Source: Paragordius varius
Lineage: Eukaryota > Nematomorpha
Direction: 5' to 3'
DNA: 64,000 bases
Assembly: GCA_964247055.1 (NCBI GenBank)
Contig: OZ176057.1
Location: 2,852,001-2,916,000 of the forward strand
Below are positions 38,803 through 52,286 of the stretch, piece after piece. The notes under the pieces were generated by a model. It did not search any database and was not told the DNA's origin. It worked only from the letters and a program-made list of their open reading frames with translations. Each line of letters opens with the position of its first letter. Within the stretch, counting starts at the first letter, position 1. The translations under genes and the position numbers were made by a program.

Positions 38803-41800
38803 CAGTCATGTATCCTTTATTTTATCGAAAATTTACATTTTTTTTGTATGGGTATAAATATTTGGTAAAGAATGGAAAAACAAGAGCTCTATGGTATTAA
38901 CCATATCATTAAAAGAAGTGTGGGGGAAGGGTGTCGGAAATCTTTGGTAAAAATGAAGATCTTAATAAAGGGGAATGTAATATTTTTGTTAATTTTTTAG
39001 CAAAATTATTACTATTTTTTTCAAAAAAATTATTTTAAGCAAAACAAATAAACCACGTATATATTAATTTTTATATATAGGTAAAAAATATTATTATAAT
39101 TTATTTAATAGATATCACAATGAACAAAACAAAAATTATAACGGACAAAATATAAGGATGTAATCACTTCTATATTAAGGGAAAACATAGGGAATGAATA
39201 TTTATTATATAGTGTTCATAAAAATATATTATTGAACTGAATGCGTTTCATCCAAAAATGCTCTATTTTAGGAAATAAAATAATCATATGAATAACCATT
39301 TTACCACTATTTAACCCTATTGAATGTTTTTATTCTATGATAATTGTTTAAAAAAAGCAAGATATATCTGGAAATTATTTTCATATCGTACTGTGCGATC
39401 AAAGAAAAACAAAATCGTCTCTGATACTTACAATAAATGATGGTTAAAAATGTTTTCATTCACCAACCTTAGTTTTTTTTAAAAGCAACATCAATTAAAA
39501 CTCATTTTGAAAAATCATAATATTTTGAAGAGATTTTGTTTTTCTTTCGTCGCAAAATCTTTTGATTCTGCAATATTGTTCTTAGAATGTAGTGCATCTT
39601 GGTTTATTTCATAATAAAATTTTAATTCGTTAACAAAAAATTCAATAGGATTAAGTTGGGACAAATAAGGTGGTAAATATATAAGCTTGTTTCTTAAATT
39701 ACCTACAATAAAACATTTATGAATGGGTGCGTTGTCGCAAATACAAACGCATTTTGTGGTAACATGGCCAAAGCCTCCAAAAATGGCTTAAACGTGTCGC
39801 CATTGAACGCTCCCTGTTTGATGCTCTAATTAACATTACCCTGTATGGCAATCATACACAACAAAGAGACGTTTTTACATGTAATAAAATAATATATCTT
39901 TATTAAAGCCTTTTACGATAGGTGCCTGTCCTGACGGTGCCCGACCGAATATATTTTTTGCTATCAATGAAAACCCTGACTCATCTATTTAATAATGTGA
40001 CCAGATATTTTTAACTTGGGCGCAGTACAAAATTAAAACATACTTTGCCTGTTTTACACCATCGGTGTGGTATATTACACAGTTTCCGCAAAAAAATACC
40101 TTGATGAAATATATAATTTTTGAGAGGAAAATATCATGTTTTTTTAACCTTTCTGATAGGTTCTCCGTATATAATTGCAAACGGTGCGTAATTTTTCCAA
40201 ATATATTTTTTGGTGAAAGCTAAATGCTTTATTTCAAAAAATATCACTAAAATATAACATAAACTACTATAAAAAGCAAAAAATATTTTTAAAAATTTTA
40301 AAATTTTAGATGTGAGCTTTCCCAATTTTTTGGCTCTTTTAAAATGGACTGTTCTCCTAAAATAAACGCAAAAATTTGCAATAATTTTAAATATATACTA
40401 AATTTTGAAATTAACTAAATATATTTTTTAAAAAATGCACACTTTCAAAAATTTAATTTTTAGCAAAATTTTGTTAAAGCGTACTTCACATCATTTTTAA
40501 CATGATGGAAAAGATATAAACGGTTAAAATGTTATAATATTTTATATATAATGCTAATTGTCAATCGAAATTTTGATTAAATTATTCGTTCGTTTTCAAA
40601 ATTATGTTAAATAAAAATTGTCTGTTTTAAAAAAATTCACCAAAATTTTCAAGCAAAACCTTTAAATTAAACATCTGAACCTATAGTAATGTTCAACATT
40701 ATCGAATTATTTAGAAAAGGGATTTATTATATCTTAAAGCGTTATACCGTTTCCATCATACTTCAAAATCGTTAGAAGTACGGTTCAACAAAATATATCA
40801 AATTTATTTTACGGGAATAACAATTTTCCAAATAATTTTCCGTGTGATAATAACAAAAAATGAACTGTCTAAACTTGAACAAATATTGATTAAAATATCA
40901 TAAATTAATTTTTTTATTTTGAATTTTGAGGCACCTCTTTTTGAACCCTGAAAGTCATTAGCCTGAATCTTACGGTGTATATTCCGAGATCTAAAGTTTC
41001 GCCACGCGCGAAAAGCTGCAATCTTAATTTTATTATTTGAGCAGAAAATAAAATATTAACCAATAATGGGCCAATCTTAGTTTTTTACCGGAAAATGAAC
41101 CATTTCTTTAAAAATTACGGGATTATTTTTATTATAGGATACTATATTATGTTCTAAAATAATTTTTTTAATATAAAAGGTAATTAATATATATTTATAA
41201 AAATTAAATTTTTTTTATTTCAAAAACCAGTACAAAAGTGGGCGCAGTACAGGCGCAGCTTTTTTCTGAAAACCCAGTACTGTACTGCAAAAAACAGCCT
41301 ATCTGGTCACATTACTATAAAATAGATTTTGTCCAAGGGTATACCGTTCATAAGGCAGGCATACTTAAATCGTTTCTGAATTACCAGCAAGGAATCGCGC
41401 TGAGGTTCCATAATACACCTTTTGCGCGTATAGTTTATTATTTTGAAACATAAAGTTTATTTCCATTCTGTTGGTAATTTATTGAGATTCTCATCGATCG
41501 ATTCACTATGGAGGATTGTTTTGACCTGCCTGACTAAGCCTTCATTGCATTGCGTTTTCCTACCCTTTTTCAATGGCTCTTTCTTTATTCCCAAAATCAT
41601 GCTTCGTCTTATAGCATTTATGGAACTTATAGACATGAAATCATCTACAAAATGACGAGACGATAACTCATGATTTTTGGGATTACCGAAAATTTTGTAA
41701 GCCTTAGCCTTTTTTTCATCTGACCAAAAATGATATTCTAAAATTAACAAAAACGGTATTTTTACCTTTTCCTCTACCGTTTAATGAATTTTCATTGTAT

Positions 41801-42269
41801 TATCGATTTTATTAACTAAATTCTAAATGTAAAAAAACCATCGTTGCCAGGCACATTACAATTTTGTTGTCTTATACCAGCGTCAACATATTCTGAATCT
41901 AACATTATAAAGGAAAAAAACCCGCAATACCAGGGTTACATCCTAACGAAATCGGATCAAAATGATTATTTAATATAGCATCTGTCGTGAATATCCCTTT
42001 TGAAATCGTTCCCATATCAAAACAAAAAAAATATAATTGAGATAAAAATTACGATTTTCCCAACCCTTTTATACAATAATTTTAAGTGAAGGGTTAGTTG
42101 TTAGTGTATTTTCATTTTTTACCAAAGATATCCGACGCCTCACACTTCTTTTACTTTTTTGATGAATATGATATGGTTAATACCAGGGAGCTCTTGTTTC
42201 CATTCTTTAGCAGATATTTATACCTATTTAACGAAACAAAGAAATGATAAAATAAAGGATACATGACTG
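38803..42269 (-). mobile_element. IS630/Tc1-mariner-type DNA transposon, 3.47 kb, with a nested insertion
   Basis: Ends cagtcatgtatcc and ggatacatgactg are perfect inverted repeats flanked by TA, and similarity extends about 200 bp inward. The minus-strand transposase is in pieces. An N-terminal helix-turn-helix-like part at 41,750-41,457 contains SSINAIRRSMILGIKK. The catalytic part at about 39,990-39,520 contains IDESGF, NVSLLCMIAIQGNV, CDNAPIHK and YLPPYLSQLNPIEFF. That gives the three acidic residues, with 30 residues between the second D and E. A separate element (39,994-41,314) splits it. The 34,053 MITE is its short derivative. Stops and shifts make it inactive. Confidence 0.85.
39994..41314. 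mobile_element. element nested in the IS630/Tc1 transposase gene
   Basis: Inverted ends taatgtgaccagat and atctggtcacatta, with gggcgcagtac repeated inside both ends. Flanks ctatttaa and ctataaaa look like an 8-bp duplication with two mismatches. Removing it brings the N-terminal and IDESGF parts of the host transposase together. The 8-bp duplication suggests hAT; no coding domain was recognised inside. Confidence 0.65.
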
Positions 42270-43480
42270 TAATATATAAGGATAGCATTTATCTTTCAAA
42301 AAAATTATATTAAGTACGCAATTTTTATTTTTTAATAAAACCACCAATTAAATATTTTTTATATCACGTAAAGACCCAAAACAACAACAAAAATCCTAAT
42401 TTATTTTTCTTTTAGAATATTCAGGAAATTTCACTTATCCCGATTTTGTGCGCAATATATTTTTATCTGAATCCAATAAGAATTTAATAAAATAATAAAA
42501 TTAATAATATTTTAAATCCATTTTAAAATCTTTCACTCTTCTTCACTGCTATATCTAGTGATAAACCGAAAAATGTTCTGGTTAAAATATGTTTTCTTAT
42601 ACAATCCACAATCTATGATATAGAAAAGTTGTTTTATAAAACCGTACATGAGCAAAATTATTGTTTGTATTAATAAATAAATTGGCTAATAATTCTACTC
42701 TTGTATTCTATTTTATTCAAAGCTAACTATTTCTGCATTATTATATCAATAACAGTTTCAATATTAGGGGTAAAACAACTTCATACTTGATAATTTTCTG
42801 CAAAAGATATCCTAATCCTCATCGCCAACTGTATAGGCTAAATGTAAATAATTATCTCTAATTGCATTCCATCTAATTTGCCCCAAATCAAAAAATTATA
42901 ATCGCATATGTTACGTCAAAAGTAAAAATTTTACTACCCTAAGATACTTTGCGCTTTACCGCCACATGAATACACAATCAGATATTGTCCAAGCAAAATA
43001 AAAAATATATATTCTAGAATAAAACAATAACTCTAATTATTACGAAATATACAAAACATGATGAAGTTCAGTAACCTAATGGAGACATTCAATAAAATAA
43101 AACAAACACTGATTATCCAAAATTTTCTTCTATTTAACCATAATACGACAAAAAAATATACAACATATTTGTAATAAAATAATATATTTAAAACATTCAT
43201 AGCCCTTATACTATTTCCACTTCAATTTGGCTCGCCAAAGCATTTAGAAAAATTTACAAAAATTAAATTAAAACTTAACCGTCAGCGAGCTGAAAGCGGC
43301 CCATAAATAATAATAGCTTTTTCAGAAAATTTAGCATTTATTGATTTAACCAATTACTTTTATATATCAATCTGATTGCACATAAACAAGCACGAATTGA
43401 CAACCATGTTTAACTATTATAAATCTTAATTTTTGATTTATTGGTTTAATTATTAATATTATATTGAAGAGTAAATAGTA
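42270..43480. other. AT-rich stretch with one possible exon
   Basis: An excellent acceptor (tttatttttcttttag) at 42,415 is followed by 26 open codons in phase 1 (EYSGNFTYPDFVRN...) to a stop at 42,493-42,495. It could be a last exon, but it is open in phase 0 too and has no partner. Nothing else recognised. Confidence 0.3.
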
Positions 43481-43499
43481 GATCAAAGAAAATATAAAT

Positions 43500-44800
43500 T
43501 ATTAAAGAATACCGCAAATTAAATGAAAACTAGACATCTGAATATTTCATTATTGCTAAGTCCAGACAAGACAATTAGTTTATTTACGAAAGAAGTACCA
43601 CAAAACATTCAAAAAATGCGATGAACAAAGCGTAATATTGGTCAGAACTTTTTGCTGTATTTCAAAATTAATTGCTTACAATAACCAACCATTTATTATT
43701 GGAACTTAAAAATGCATTTTAACATCCGTTACCGAGCCCCTGAATATATTAGGAAAAATTCAAAAATCTTATTATATCGGCTCACACCATCGTCCGAAAG
43801 ATAGATTGTATCTCGAGTAATCTGATCAACAAACTAATTGAAATTTCACAATATATATTTTTTAGTAGCAGCTGATGAAAGTAACAATATTACTAGCACC
43901 GCTCAGTTTTCTAATTTTTGTCCGTGTAGTTGAACTTTTGTATACAGAAGTTGCTACAGGGAAAAGCCTTCATGGAAACACAAAAGAAGAAGATATATAT
44001 TTGTACTCTTAGTTTTTTTAGTGTATGAACTTAAATGAAAAAATTTTAGAAGTATAACAACTTACGGTGCATGAAACATGACTGGGCACAACACTGTATT
44101 AATTTGATTACTAAAAAGTTAAATATTAAATATGAATCAATATCTAATAAATTTCATTGCTATATCATGCGCTTTGCGCGAAATTTTTTAATTTAAAAAG
44201 AGTTATGAATATTATGATAAAAACTCTCAATTGATCGTAAAATAACACGAGCCACAATTGTTTAGTAATTTTTGGATAGGAGCATGTTATTTACTTTTTA
44301 GAAGTGATGGCTTAGCCGCGGAAAAGTTTTAAAAAAATATTTCGAGTTGATTGATTAAAGTGTTTTTGGCTGCAAATGTTAATTATACCCCAAAATTATC
44401 AAATATTAAATGACTACGCGATTTAGCTTTTCTGGTTGATATCATAGGTTATTTAAATAAATTAATCACAACATTGCAAGGAAAGAAAAGTTAATCAACG
44501 ATTTATTTGGAAAATACCAGAAAATTTACAACTAGTAATTGATTTTTTGCAACCTAATATAAATATTTTAATGAAAATAATTTGATTACATTTTTATCAA
44601 TTCTACCTATCATGAATTTACTAATCCAATGATTTGCATTTTTTTAAGCACCTATTTATGCAAACAAACGTTTTCAAGAACACATTTTATAAAATTTAAA
44701 TAGTGAACCAGGTTGACTTATGAAGATTTGCAACACTTGTTGAATCACCAGAAACATAGATTTTCTAATAAATAAATGAAATAAATAAGGTATTATAGTC
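43500..44800 (+). pseudogene. hAT transposase remnant, GTF2IRD2-like type
   Basis: Plus-strand frames show SISKLIAYNNQPF-like sequence, SSNLINKLIEISQ, AADESNNITSTAQFSNF, GKSLHGNTKEEDIY, SDGLAAEKF and LRDLAFLVDIIGYLNKL. These are ordered motifs of GTF2IRD2/FAM200-type hAT transposases, from the N-terminal region through the catalytic DES to the middle domain. Many stops and shifts are present and no terminal repeats were found. It is a different copy from the one at 19,530. Confidence 0.75.
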
Positions 44801-44809
44801 ATGTAGAAT

Positions 44810-45981
44810 AGGATATCTCATATTTTTAGGGTAATTAAAAACGAGTGAAGTTGCCGAATCATAGTCACATTATTATTATTATAGCATGCAATTTTTAGAA
44901 TAAATATCCATTTTATTAATATTATATTGACATAGTATCTTATATTTTTAAGCCTAGGGCTCTTCTAAAATATTTTAAAAACAGCTCACCTCCAAATAAA
45001 GTCGCAGACACTGATCTACATGGTTATTCTATGTAAATTAGATAAAAGGAAAAAATGTTATTATATGATAAATAAAATATTAAAAAATTTTTAAAATAAT
45101 AATGTTTATTCCATTTTTATGGCACATTATTAAACTTAATTTTTAAAAATAAACCTTATGCTTTTAAGGAAGTTGGTACCAGAACCAGGCTGGTTCCTAA
45201 AAATTTTAAAATGGCACCGGAGTGGTTAAGTTTTGGAACTAAACTGGGGTGGTTACTAGGAAAACGGAACCGCAACCGGGTTGATTCCAACTTAACCAAA
45301 CGGTTCTCAAAATACTCAGAAACCGGGTTCCGATTCCATCAAGGATCTACACAAATGGCTTTCGGCCGCATATAAAATCTCGGAGAGCGTGTTGTTTCTT
45401 TTCTAATTATATAATATTTTCGTTAACTCCCCTATGACGGATATTGTAAAATCCATAAACGAACAGCGTGACACTATAGATATTATTTAATTTAATATCG
45501 CTCTTCAACAAAAACTAACTGCATCGAGTTGTGTTAATTTGTGAATGTGTTCATCGAACAACAAACTTTAGGCGGCATTACTTTAAATTCATTGTTTTAG
45601 CCGCATTTTTGACTCAAATAATCCAGCGTGCTGCATTCGTAATATATATGTGAATTTAAAAGGAAAATATTTAAACATAAAAGTGGAATTTGATTCGTGC
45701 CAATCGGATAGATTTATTTAAAATTTGTTCAATAAATATCGATTATATTATATTTTGTGAGCATATTTCTATAATTTATGGATTTTTAATTTTTTCCCAC
45801 AAAAATTTGACCGCATACAGACCGCGTTGGGTAAATTTTCGTACAAAAAACAATTTTAACATAAATTTAAAAAACAAATAATTTATTTCAAGGTCTGAGT
45901 TAATAGAAATATTTAGTATGACCGAAATGTATGGATAAAGTGTTTTTTAATAAGCGTTTTTCCTATTCCATCATGCTTACC
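44810..45981. other. unassigned stretch with a ggaacc-rich fragment
   Basis: About 45,170-45,350 is rich in ggaacc/ggttcc motifs like those in the hAT MITE at 18,096, suggesting a related element. About 45,360-45,680 is less AT-rich, with no recognisable product. Confidence 0.4.
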
Positions 45982-47850
45982 CAGTGACGTACCGAGCATT
46001 TGCGGCTCCCGGGATATAAAACTCTTATGCCACCCTCCCTCATCTTGATAGCCAATAAAACAATTTAGTATAAAAATACGTTGCAACCTAAACACCTTAG
46101 ATACAGCCTAGTCATATAAATTAAATATTATATATGAAACTTTATTCATTCGAATTATGTACAAATTCTATAATATGGAATTTATATATATATAAATAAT
46201 ACACTTTGATTTTCGTTGCATATATTGAATTGATCTTATGATAATGGCGAACAATAAAGATTCAAAAAATAATTGTATATATAGGCAAATTTTACAATAC
46301 AGATTTTAACGGAATTAAAATTTATGACAATATAATCCGTAAAATATTATGTTATAAATGAGATTTTACTACTTGGAAAGGAAAGAGGCAACTAAGAGAC
46401 TTTTGATATTGCATAATTATCTATCAATTATGTTATTAAAATCTCTCATATTTTATTCTTTTTCCACACTACCATGTTAAGTCATTCAAACGATCTTGAC
46501 CCAACGTCGATCGCATATATGTTAAAATTAATTTTAATTTGCTGAATGACATTTCACAACTAGCGATTGACGTTGAAATAAAAAGTATTTGAAGTGCAAC
46601 CCTTAAATTGGGAAACACATCTTCGCCGTTTGAAATTATATAGTTAAGAGTATCGGAGTTTTAGGTTTGACATCCTTTCGACTTAGGAATATCCTAAATC
46701 AAAAACTTCTATAAAAAGATTTGTTCCATTAAAGTATTGTATTCGCCTATAGATTTACAATTTTTTTTAAATCATTATTGTTATTGTTATTACGTGTCAA
46801 TAAAGTTTTGATATCTAACAAAAATTCAAATTTAGAATTCACATCTCATAGAGGATCGATTTTCCATTTCCATTCGCAATTTATTCAACACGTGTTTCAT
46901 AACACGAGATATTTCACTTTCTGCAGAAAAAATCACTCCACTGATTCTCCTGGGAATTTTGGCTTAGCACGGGTAGATATAGATATACATACATCCCAGT
47001 TTTCACATACAAATTTAGCTTTTTTATGGCTTCTTCTCAAAGTTGATTCGTAATATCTATTAATTATAGTTAAGTATTCAGGTCCTTAACACTTTGATTC
47101 ATTTGGGGTATCTATTACTTCAAACAATATTTGAATTGATATTTTTGGAAAATTACTGAAGGAAAAGGTTCCAATTATTAAGCCAAATATATAAATAAAA
47201 TTTAGTTTTGGAAAAAAAGTACCGTATAAACTATTTAGACGCCATTTTTATTTTACAAAATTTTTGCAAAATATGGTGTTTATTTGATTCTAAGCCTAAT
47301 AAGTTTAATTTATTAATAAAATCACATTTAACATTGATAAAAACAGAAAAAGTGGTATATTTTGCACTATTTTTGTATTTTGCTTATGGACACATGTCAT
47401 CTTTGATAAATTTTTACCTTTCGGTTTTGCCCTTGAATGAGTAATATCAAGTATTTTTGAATGAATATTTTATTATATTTTGGTTCATAAATGTTGTATA
47501 AGTGCAAACTTTTGCCATGGTTTAAATTTTTTCTATATATTTTGAAAAATTTATATTTAAACAAGCCTGGGGTATCTAACTACCTTAATTTGAATTGAAG
47601 GACTGAAATGAATGCGTTGCATCCAAGTGTTAGATGCTTTTTTATATTAATAATGATAACTTACCTTTATAGATGATATAATCTTGGGATGTAAATAAAT
47701 AAAATTGGGTTTTAAAATCGAATATGATTAATAAAGAGAAAAAATATTATTTTACATATATTTAATTAAAAAAAATCATTTCGGACCCCCTAAATAACGG
47801 CGCCCGGGGCATGATGCACCCACTTGCCCTCCCCCCTCAGTACGCCACTG
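45982..47850 (-). mobile_element. hAT transposon, TTF/DUF4371 type, 1.87 kb, degenerate
   Basis: Ends cagtgacgta and tacgccactg are inverted and flanked by 8-bp duplications tgcttacc and tgcctacc (7 of 8). On the minus strand a broken frame reads CHSAN, HICDRRWVKIV, HGSVEKE and RDFNNIID. This is the C-terminal dimerisation region of TTF-finger hAT transposases, normally ERSFSKL...STM..RL..L...SIE.E. The element at 20,032 shares its terminus. A TTAA-type MITE (47,086-47,633) is nested within. Confidence 0.8.
47086..47633. mobile_element. TTAA-type MITE (copy 2), nested in a hAT element
   Basis: Starts ttaacactttgattcatttgg and ends ccaagtgttag. It shares the family middle (acgccatttttattttacaa, ttgccatggtttaaa) with 17,423, 52,287 and 59,872. 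Confidence 0.8.
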
Positions 47851-47994
47851 TGCCTACCATAAAATAAGCATTATTTTAAATTGTTGCATAAAATTACCTT
47901 ATATTTGTAAATTTTTTTGCTAAAGAAACAGACATTTTAGAAGAACAAATATCTGTTTTGCTCTTTATATGAAGTTTATGATATATAATATTAT

Positions 47995-50900
47995 ACTTAG
48001 AATGAAGCATTCACAGCAAAAATTATAATATTACATATAAAACGTAAAATAACAAATATTGTTTTCTAAAAGACAACCATAGTTTTCAAATCTATTTTTT
48101 TTAGTATAAATCATTGTTAAAAATTATAAAGTATGACATAGAGATGTATATTGGTCTTATTTCAACCTGGGTGTCTTTCTCGTTTTCTTTTTCTTTGCTT
48201 GGTTCCTCCCCCACTTCCCGATTATTAGTTGTAATCCCTTCATCTGTTTGGTTTATCGTTAAATTATCCTCCTCCTCAACGCCGTTCTCGACTCCGGTCG
48301 GCCGTAATTGATCCGCATGCTTGCGAAGTGTTCGATTTCCATCTTTAACCGTGTACGAGAGTACCCCTGTTCTCTCCAAAATTGAACCTTTTCTCCACCC
48401 TGAATTGATTTCATTCTTTATGTACACTTCTTCGTCCGGTCTAAAAACTTGATTGGGAATTATGTCGTCCTCTAATTGTTGTGCGGGTGTTTCCCTAACC
48501 CAAGAGAAGGGGGTATTAATATGTCTTTTCAGAAATAAATTATACGGGCACTCTTTTGTGGCGCTATGTACGGCGGAGCGATAACCCCATAACACTTGGT
48601 TTATTTTTTTGTCAGGAGTCAGCTTAGAATCCGTTAACGATTTATAGTGTGCTTTTAAGGTGTAAATGACCCGTTCCACCAGCCCATTTGTTCGTGGATG
48701 ATAGGGGGCGCTAGTGACAGGTTTGATGTTTGCTCGTTGCAAGGTATCTTTAAAATCTTTCGATGCAAAATATGATGCATTATCGGTAACTATCATTCGG
48801 GGAAACCCGTACCTAACACACAAATTTCCAACCAATGTAGTATGTTTGCAGAGTTAACAGTTCTTAGCAATTCGACTTCAACCCATCTGGAGCTACTATC
48901 GATAGCTACTAACCAATACAACCCATCCATAGGACCGGCAATATCAAGATGTATCCTTTCCCAGATACTCGTATTAAAATTCCATTTGTATGTTGGATTA
49001 CTTTTTATGTTACTCCGGTTTAACTGACACCCCATACAAGATCTCACATAACTTTCAATATCTTGGTTTATACCTGGTCAATAAACCCTAGCCTTGGCAG
49101 ACTCTTTCATTACATTAGCCCCCGAATGTCCAACATGCAAAAATTTTAACGTTTCATTTCGCAACGTCCTGGGAATAAACAGACGATCGCCCCAATACAG
49201 CATCCCATATGATTGTTGTATTTCGTTTCTTATACTCAATATCGAATTTAAAATTGGAGCTAACCAATCATTATGATGTAGAGCCGATTTTAATGCCATC
49301 AAAAACTCATCCCGTAAAGTATTTTTTCATGCGCTGTGCGCTTAAGTTGTCAGTTGTTAGAAAGTTGATTTGCCTGGGTTGCTCCTCAACTTCCTCAGTC
49401 GGTTCTTCATACGGTAGACGAGATAACCAATCCGCTAAATTTTCCGAACCATTAATATATTGTATAGTAAAATTATAATCGGCTCTTCTGAGTATCCATC
49501 TTACTAATCTACTATTGTTAATATTACTTAGATCTCTCTTAAAGCCAAACAACTTGATCAGGGGTTTATGATCGGTTAATAATACGAACTTTCTGCCATA
49601 CACAAACATTTTAAAATTTTCTAGCGCATATAAAATTGCCCTTGCTTCTTTTTCAATTACCGAGAAATATTGTTCTGTCTTCGCACATTTTCGAGACGCA
49701 AAAGCTATCGGCCGTTTTCCCTCACTTGTCATATGTGATAAAACTGCTCCGAATCCGTCATTCGATGCATCTGTTTCCAACACTAACGGAAGGTTCGGAT
49801 TAAACATTATTAGACATAATGCATTACTCACCAACAGTTTAGCTTTATCAAAAACCCTCTCTTCTTTTGTCGATCAACACCATTTCTTAGAACCTGTAAG
49901 CGAATGTAAGTCCGCGATTGTAGCATGCAAAGATGGAATAAAACGAGCGTGAAAATTTAACATTCCCAAAAAAGACCGAAGTGATGTTTTATTGGTAGGT
50001 GTAGGACAATTCAAAATTGCTTTTACTTTTTCGTTATCAGGTTTAATTCCTTTGTCTGAAATTATATATCCTAAGTATGACACTGAGGAACGAGCTAATT
50101 GTATTTTATCCTTTTTTAATTTCAAACCCACAGCAGCTAATTTGTTCAACACTTTTTCTAAATTATGCTTATGCTCCCTTACCTTTGTTCCACTAACAAT
50201 TACATCATCTAAGTAAACCGCTGTACCTGGACAATCTTTTAATCATCCATAATTTGTTGAAATATCGTGGGTGCACTAGATATTCCAAATGGCAGTCTCT
50301 TAAACCGAAAAAGGCCTATATGTGAACTAAACGTGAGTAAATGTTGATAATCTTGGTGTATCGGCATTTGCCAGTAAGCTTCTTTTAGATCTAAGGTCGT
50401 AAAAACTTTTCCTTGCCCGATTTTAAACACTAACTGATCAAACGTTGGAATCAGATGATCTACAGGAACCAGACTTGGGTTTAAAGTAACTCTAAAATCA
50501 CCACATATGCGAATATCATTATCATTCTTTTTAACTATCACCAACGGAGTTACCCAGTCAATTCGTGTTTGCGAGGGGTTTATGGACTCTATAATACCCA
50601 GACTTTCAAGCCTCTTTAATTCATTCTCCACCTTAGACTGAAGCGGAATAGGTACCCTCCTGGCTGCAAATCTTTTGGGGATACTCCCTTTTTTGAGAAA
50701 CAACTTGATGGGTGGTCCCGTGTAACACCCCATACCCTCACAAAACATTTAAATTTATTCAATTCCACGTAATTAATATTTTTTACACATACCGCCTCTG
50801 ACTGCATTCAAAGCTTTTCATCCATGGTAACCCAAAAATGTTACCCCAATCATCCCTAGTAACCATACATTCCAACTGTTTGACCATACCATTCCATTTC

Positions 50901-52205
50901 ACATCTACCACACATTGTCCCATCACCTCTACACCTTGCTGGTTGAACCCAACTATTGGACCCGCGGGTGTTAAGGTCGGCCTCCCAATCTCCATCCACG
51001 TGCTCTTCCCAATCAATGATATTTGAGCTCCGGTATCGTACAACATCCTCACCCAATGGCCATTCAGACTTGCTTGCGTTCGGGCTTCATTATTATTATT
51101 ATTATTATTGTTACTCAGTATATTAACGCGCCGGCAACACCTGCCAAAATGACCACGTCCTTTGCATCGGTAACACTCCTTGTTTGAAGCGGGACACCAG
51201 TTGATCGCATGCACGTATCCCTATTTTCCACATTTTTTTCTTATTATCATAACCTGCCTATTGTCGGGACCCTGATCAATCAAACAGCTGTCCGCCTTTT
51301 CATACGCCATTGCCATTTCTACCACCATCTCCAACGTAACCGGTTTCCCATCAACCATTACATCTGGAAATTTTGTGAACAGATATATTTCCAATATTTT
51401 GAGTTGTAACCCTCCCACAAACCCATCTCTGATTCTTAGCATTGCATCTTGCCCAAAGTTGCACCGGGCAGCACATTCCTTTACTCGAATCAAAAAATCC
51501 ATCACTGATTCCGTGGCTTCCCTCCGGAGTTCTGTAAACTGCCTGGCTGCAAACACATTGTATGTCGGAGCAAATATTTTTTTCCCAGCTGCTACCAAAG
51601 CATACCAGCCCACTTCCTCTAACAGGACGGGATAAAAGAATTTCTTCAACTTTGGAATATGGGATAGACCAATGTAGGCCAATAATAAGTTTTTTTTTGT
51701 TTCGTCATCTTCTGGAATTAATTTCACTTTTAACATTCTCTTTATATAATCGATATAATCATCAAAGCTAGTTGCGGGATCATAGGCTTCCAGACTTAAT
51801 TTCTCCATGCGCGAATGTAATGAGGTAAAAAAAATTCGACCGCGCCAAATGTAGTAGTAAATCAAGAAACCGCAATAAGATTTATTGAGATAAAGTGCAA
51901 AAACTGAATTACATACAGTTTGCGATGTTTATATACTTTTTGTGAATATAATATTTACATGTTAAACCAAGGTAAAATAACGTGTGCAGAAATACAAAAT
52001 TGATACAATAGTTTAACTCATATATAAAAGGTCATCAAAATGTATTCAAATCTAACATATAAATTGGTCTAGGTTAATAACTTGATGTATTCTTATCTAT
52101 CAATCATATATATTGGATAAATCTAAAATTTAAAAAGTATGGTTTTGTAAGAAAATTTGTCCTTATTTTTTACAATTTATTCGTATATAACTTCAGTTAC
52201 TATAG
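47995..52205. mobile_element. MITE split by the gypsy element
   Basis: The left half of a cagtaaaaattgaaatta-family MITE (about 47,995-48,130) and the right half (about 52,125-52,205) flank the gypsy copy. The retroelement therefore went into the MITE, or the MITE was rearranged around it. Confidence 0.55.
48130..52110 (-). mobile_element. old Ty3/gypsy LTR retrotransposon copy, broken
   Basis: Fossil element on the minus strand. Parts in its own order: one LTR-like region (about 52,110-51,850) with a TATA-like box and an AATAAA signal; a primer-binding-like site beginning TGGCGC just inside it; gag (about 51,820-51,220); a CCHC zinc knuckle and aspartic protease (about 51,210-50,800); reverse transcriptase (about 50,740-49,870); RNase H (about 49,830-49,310); integrase with its zinc-binding, core and C-terminal regions (about 49,300-48,130). 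Domain order is that of Ty3/gypsy. A second LTR was not recognised on the left. It is broken, with roughly half a dozen interruptions. Divergence cannot be dated without the second LTR, but the domains are still easy to read, so it is not among the oldest elements here. Confidence 0.85.
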
Positions 52206-52286
52206 CTTTAACCAAAAAAATTTATTGTAAAAAATATGCGCACATTTCCATTTTCTCATATGGAACATTTAACACAAGTAACTTTC

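Noticed and set aside
43866-43880. A 15-nt phase-1 exon reading VAADE with a GT donor
   Set aside because: The frame reads on as AADESNNITSTAQF and lies in a longer series of hAT transposase motifs, so it is transposon sequence, not a host exon.
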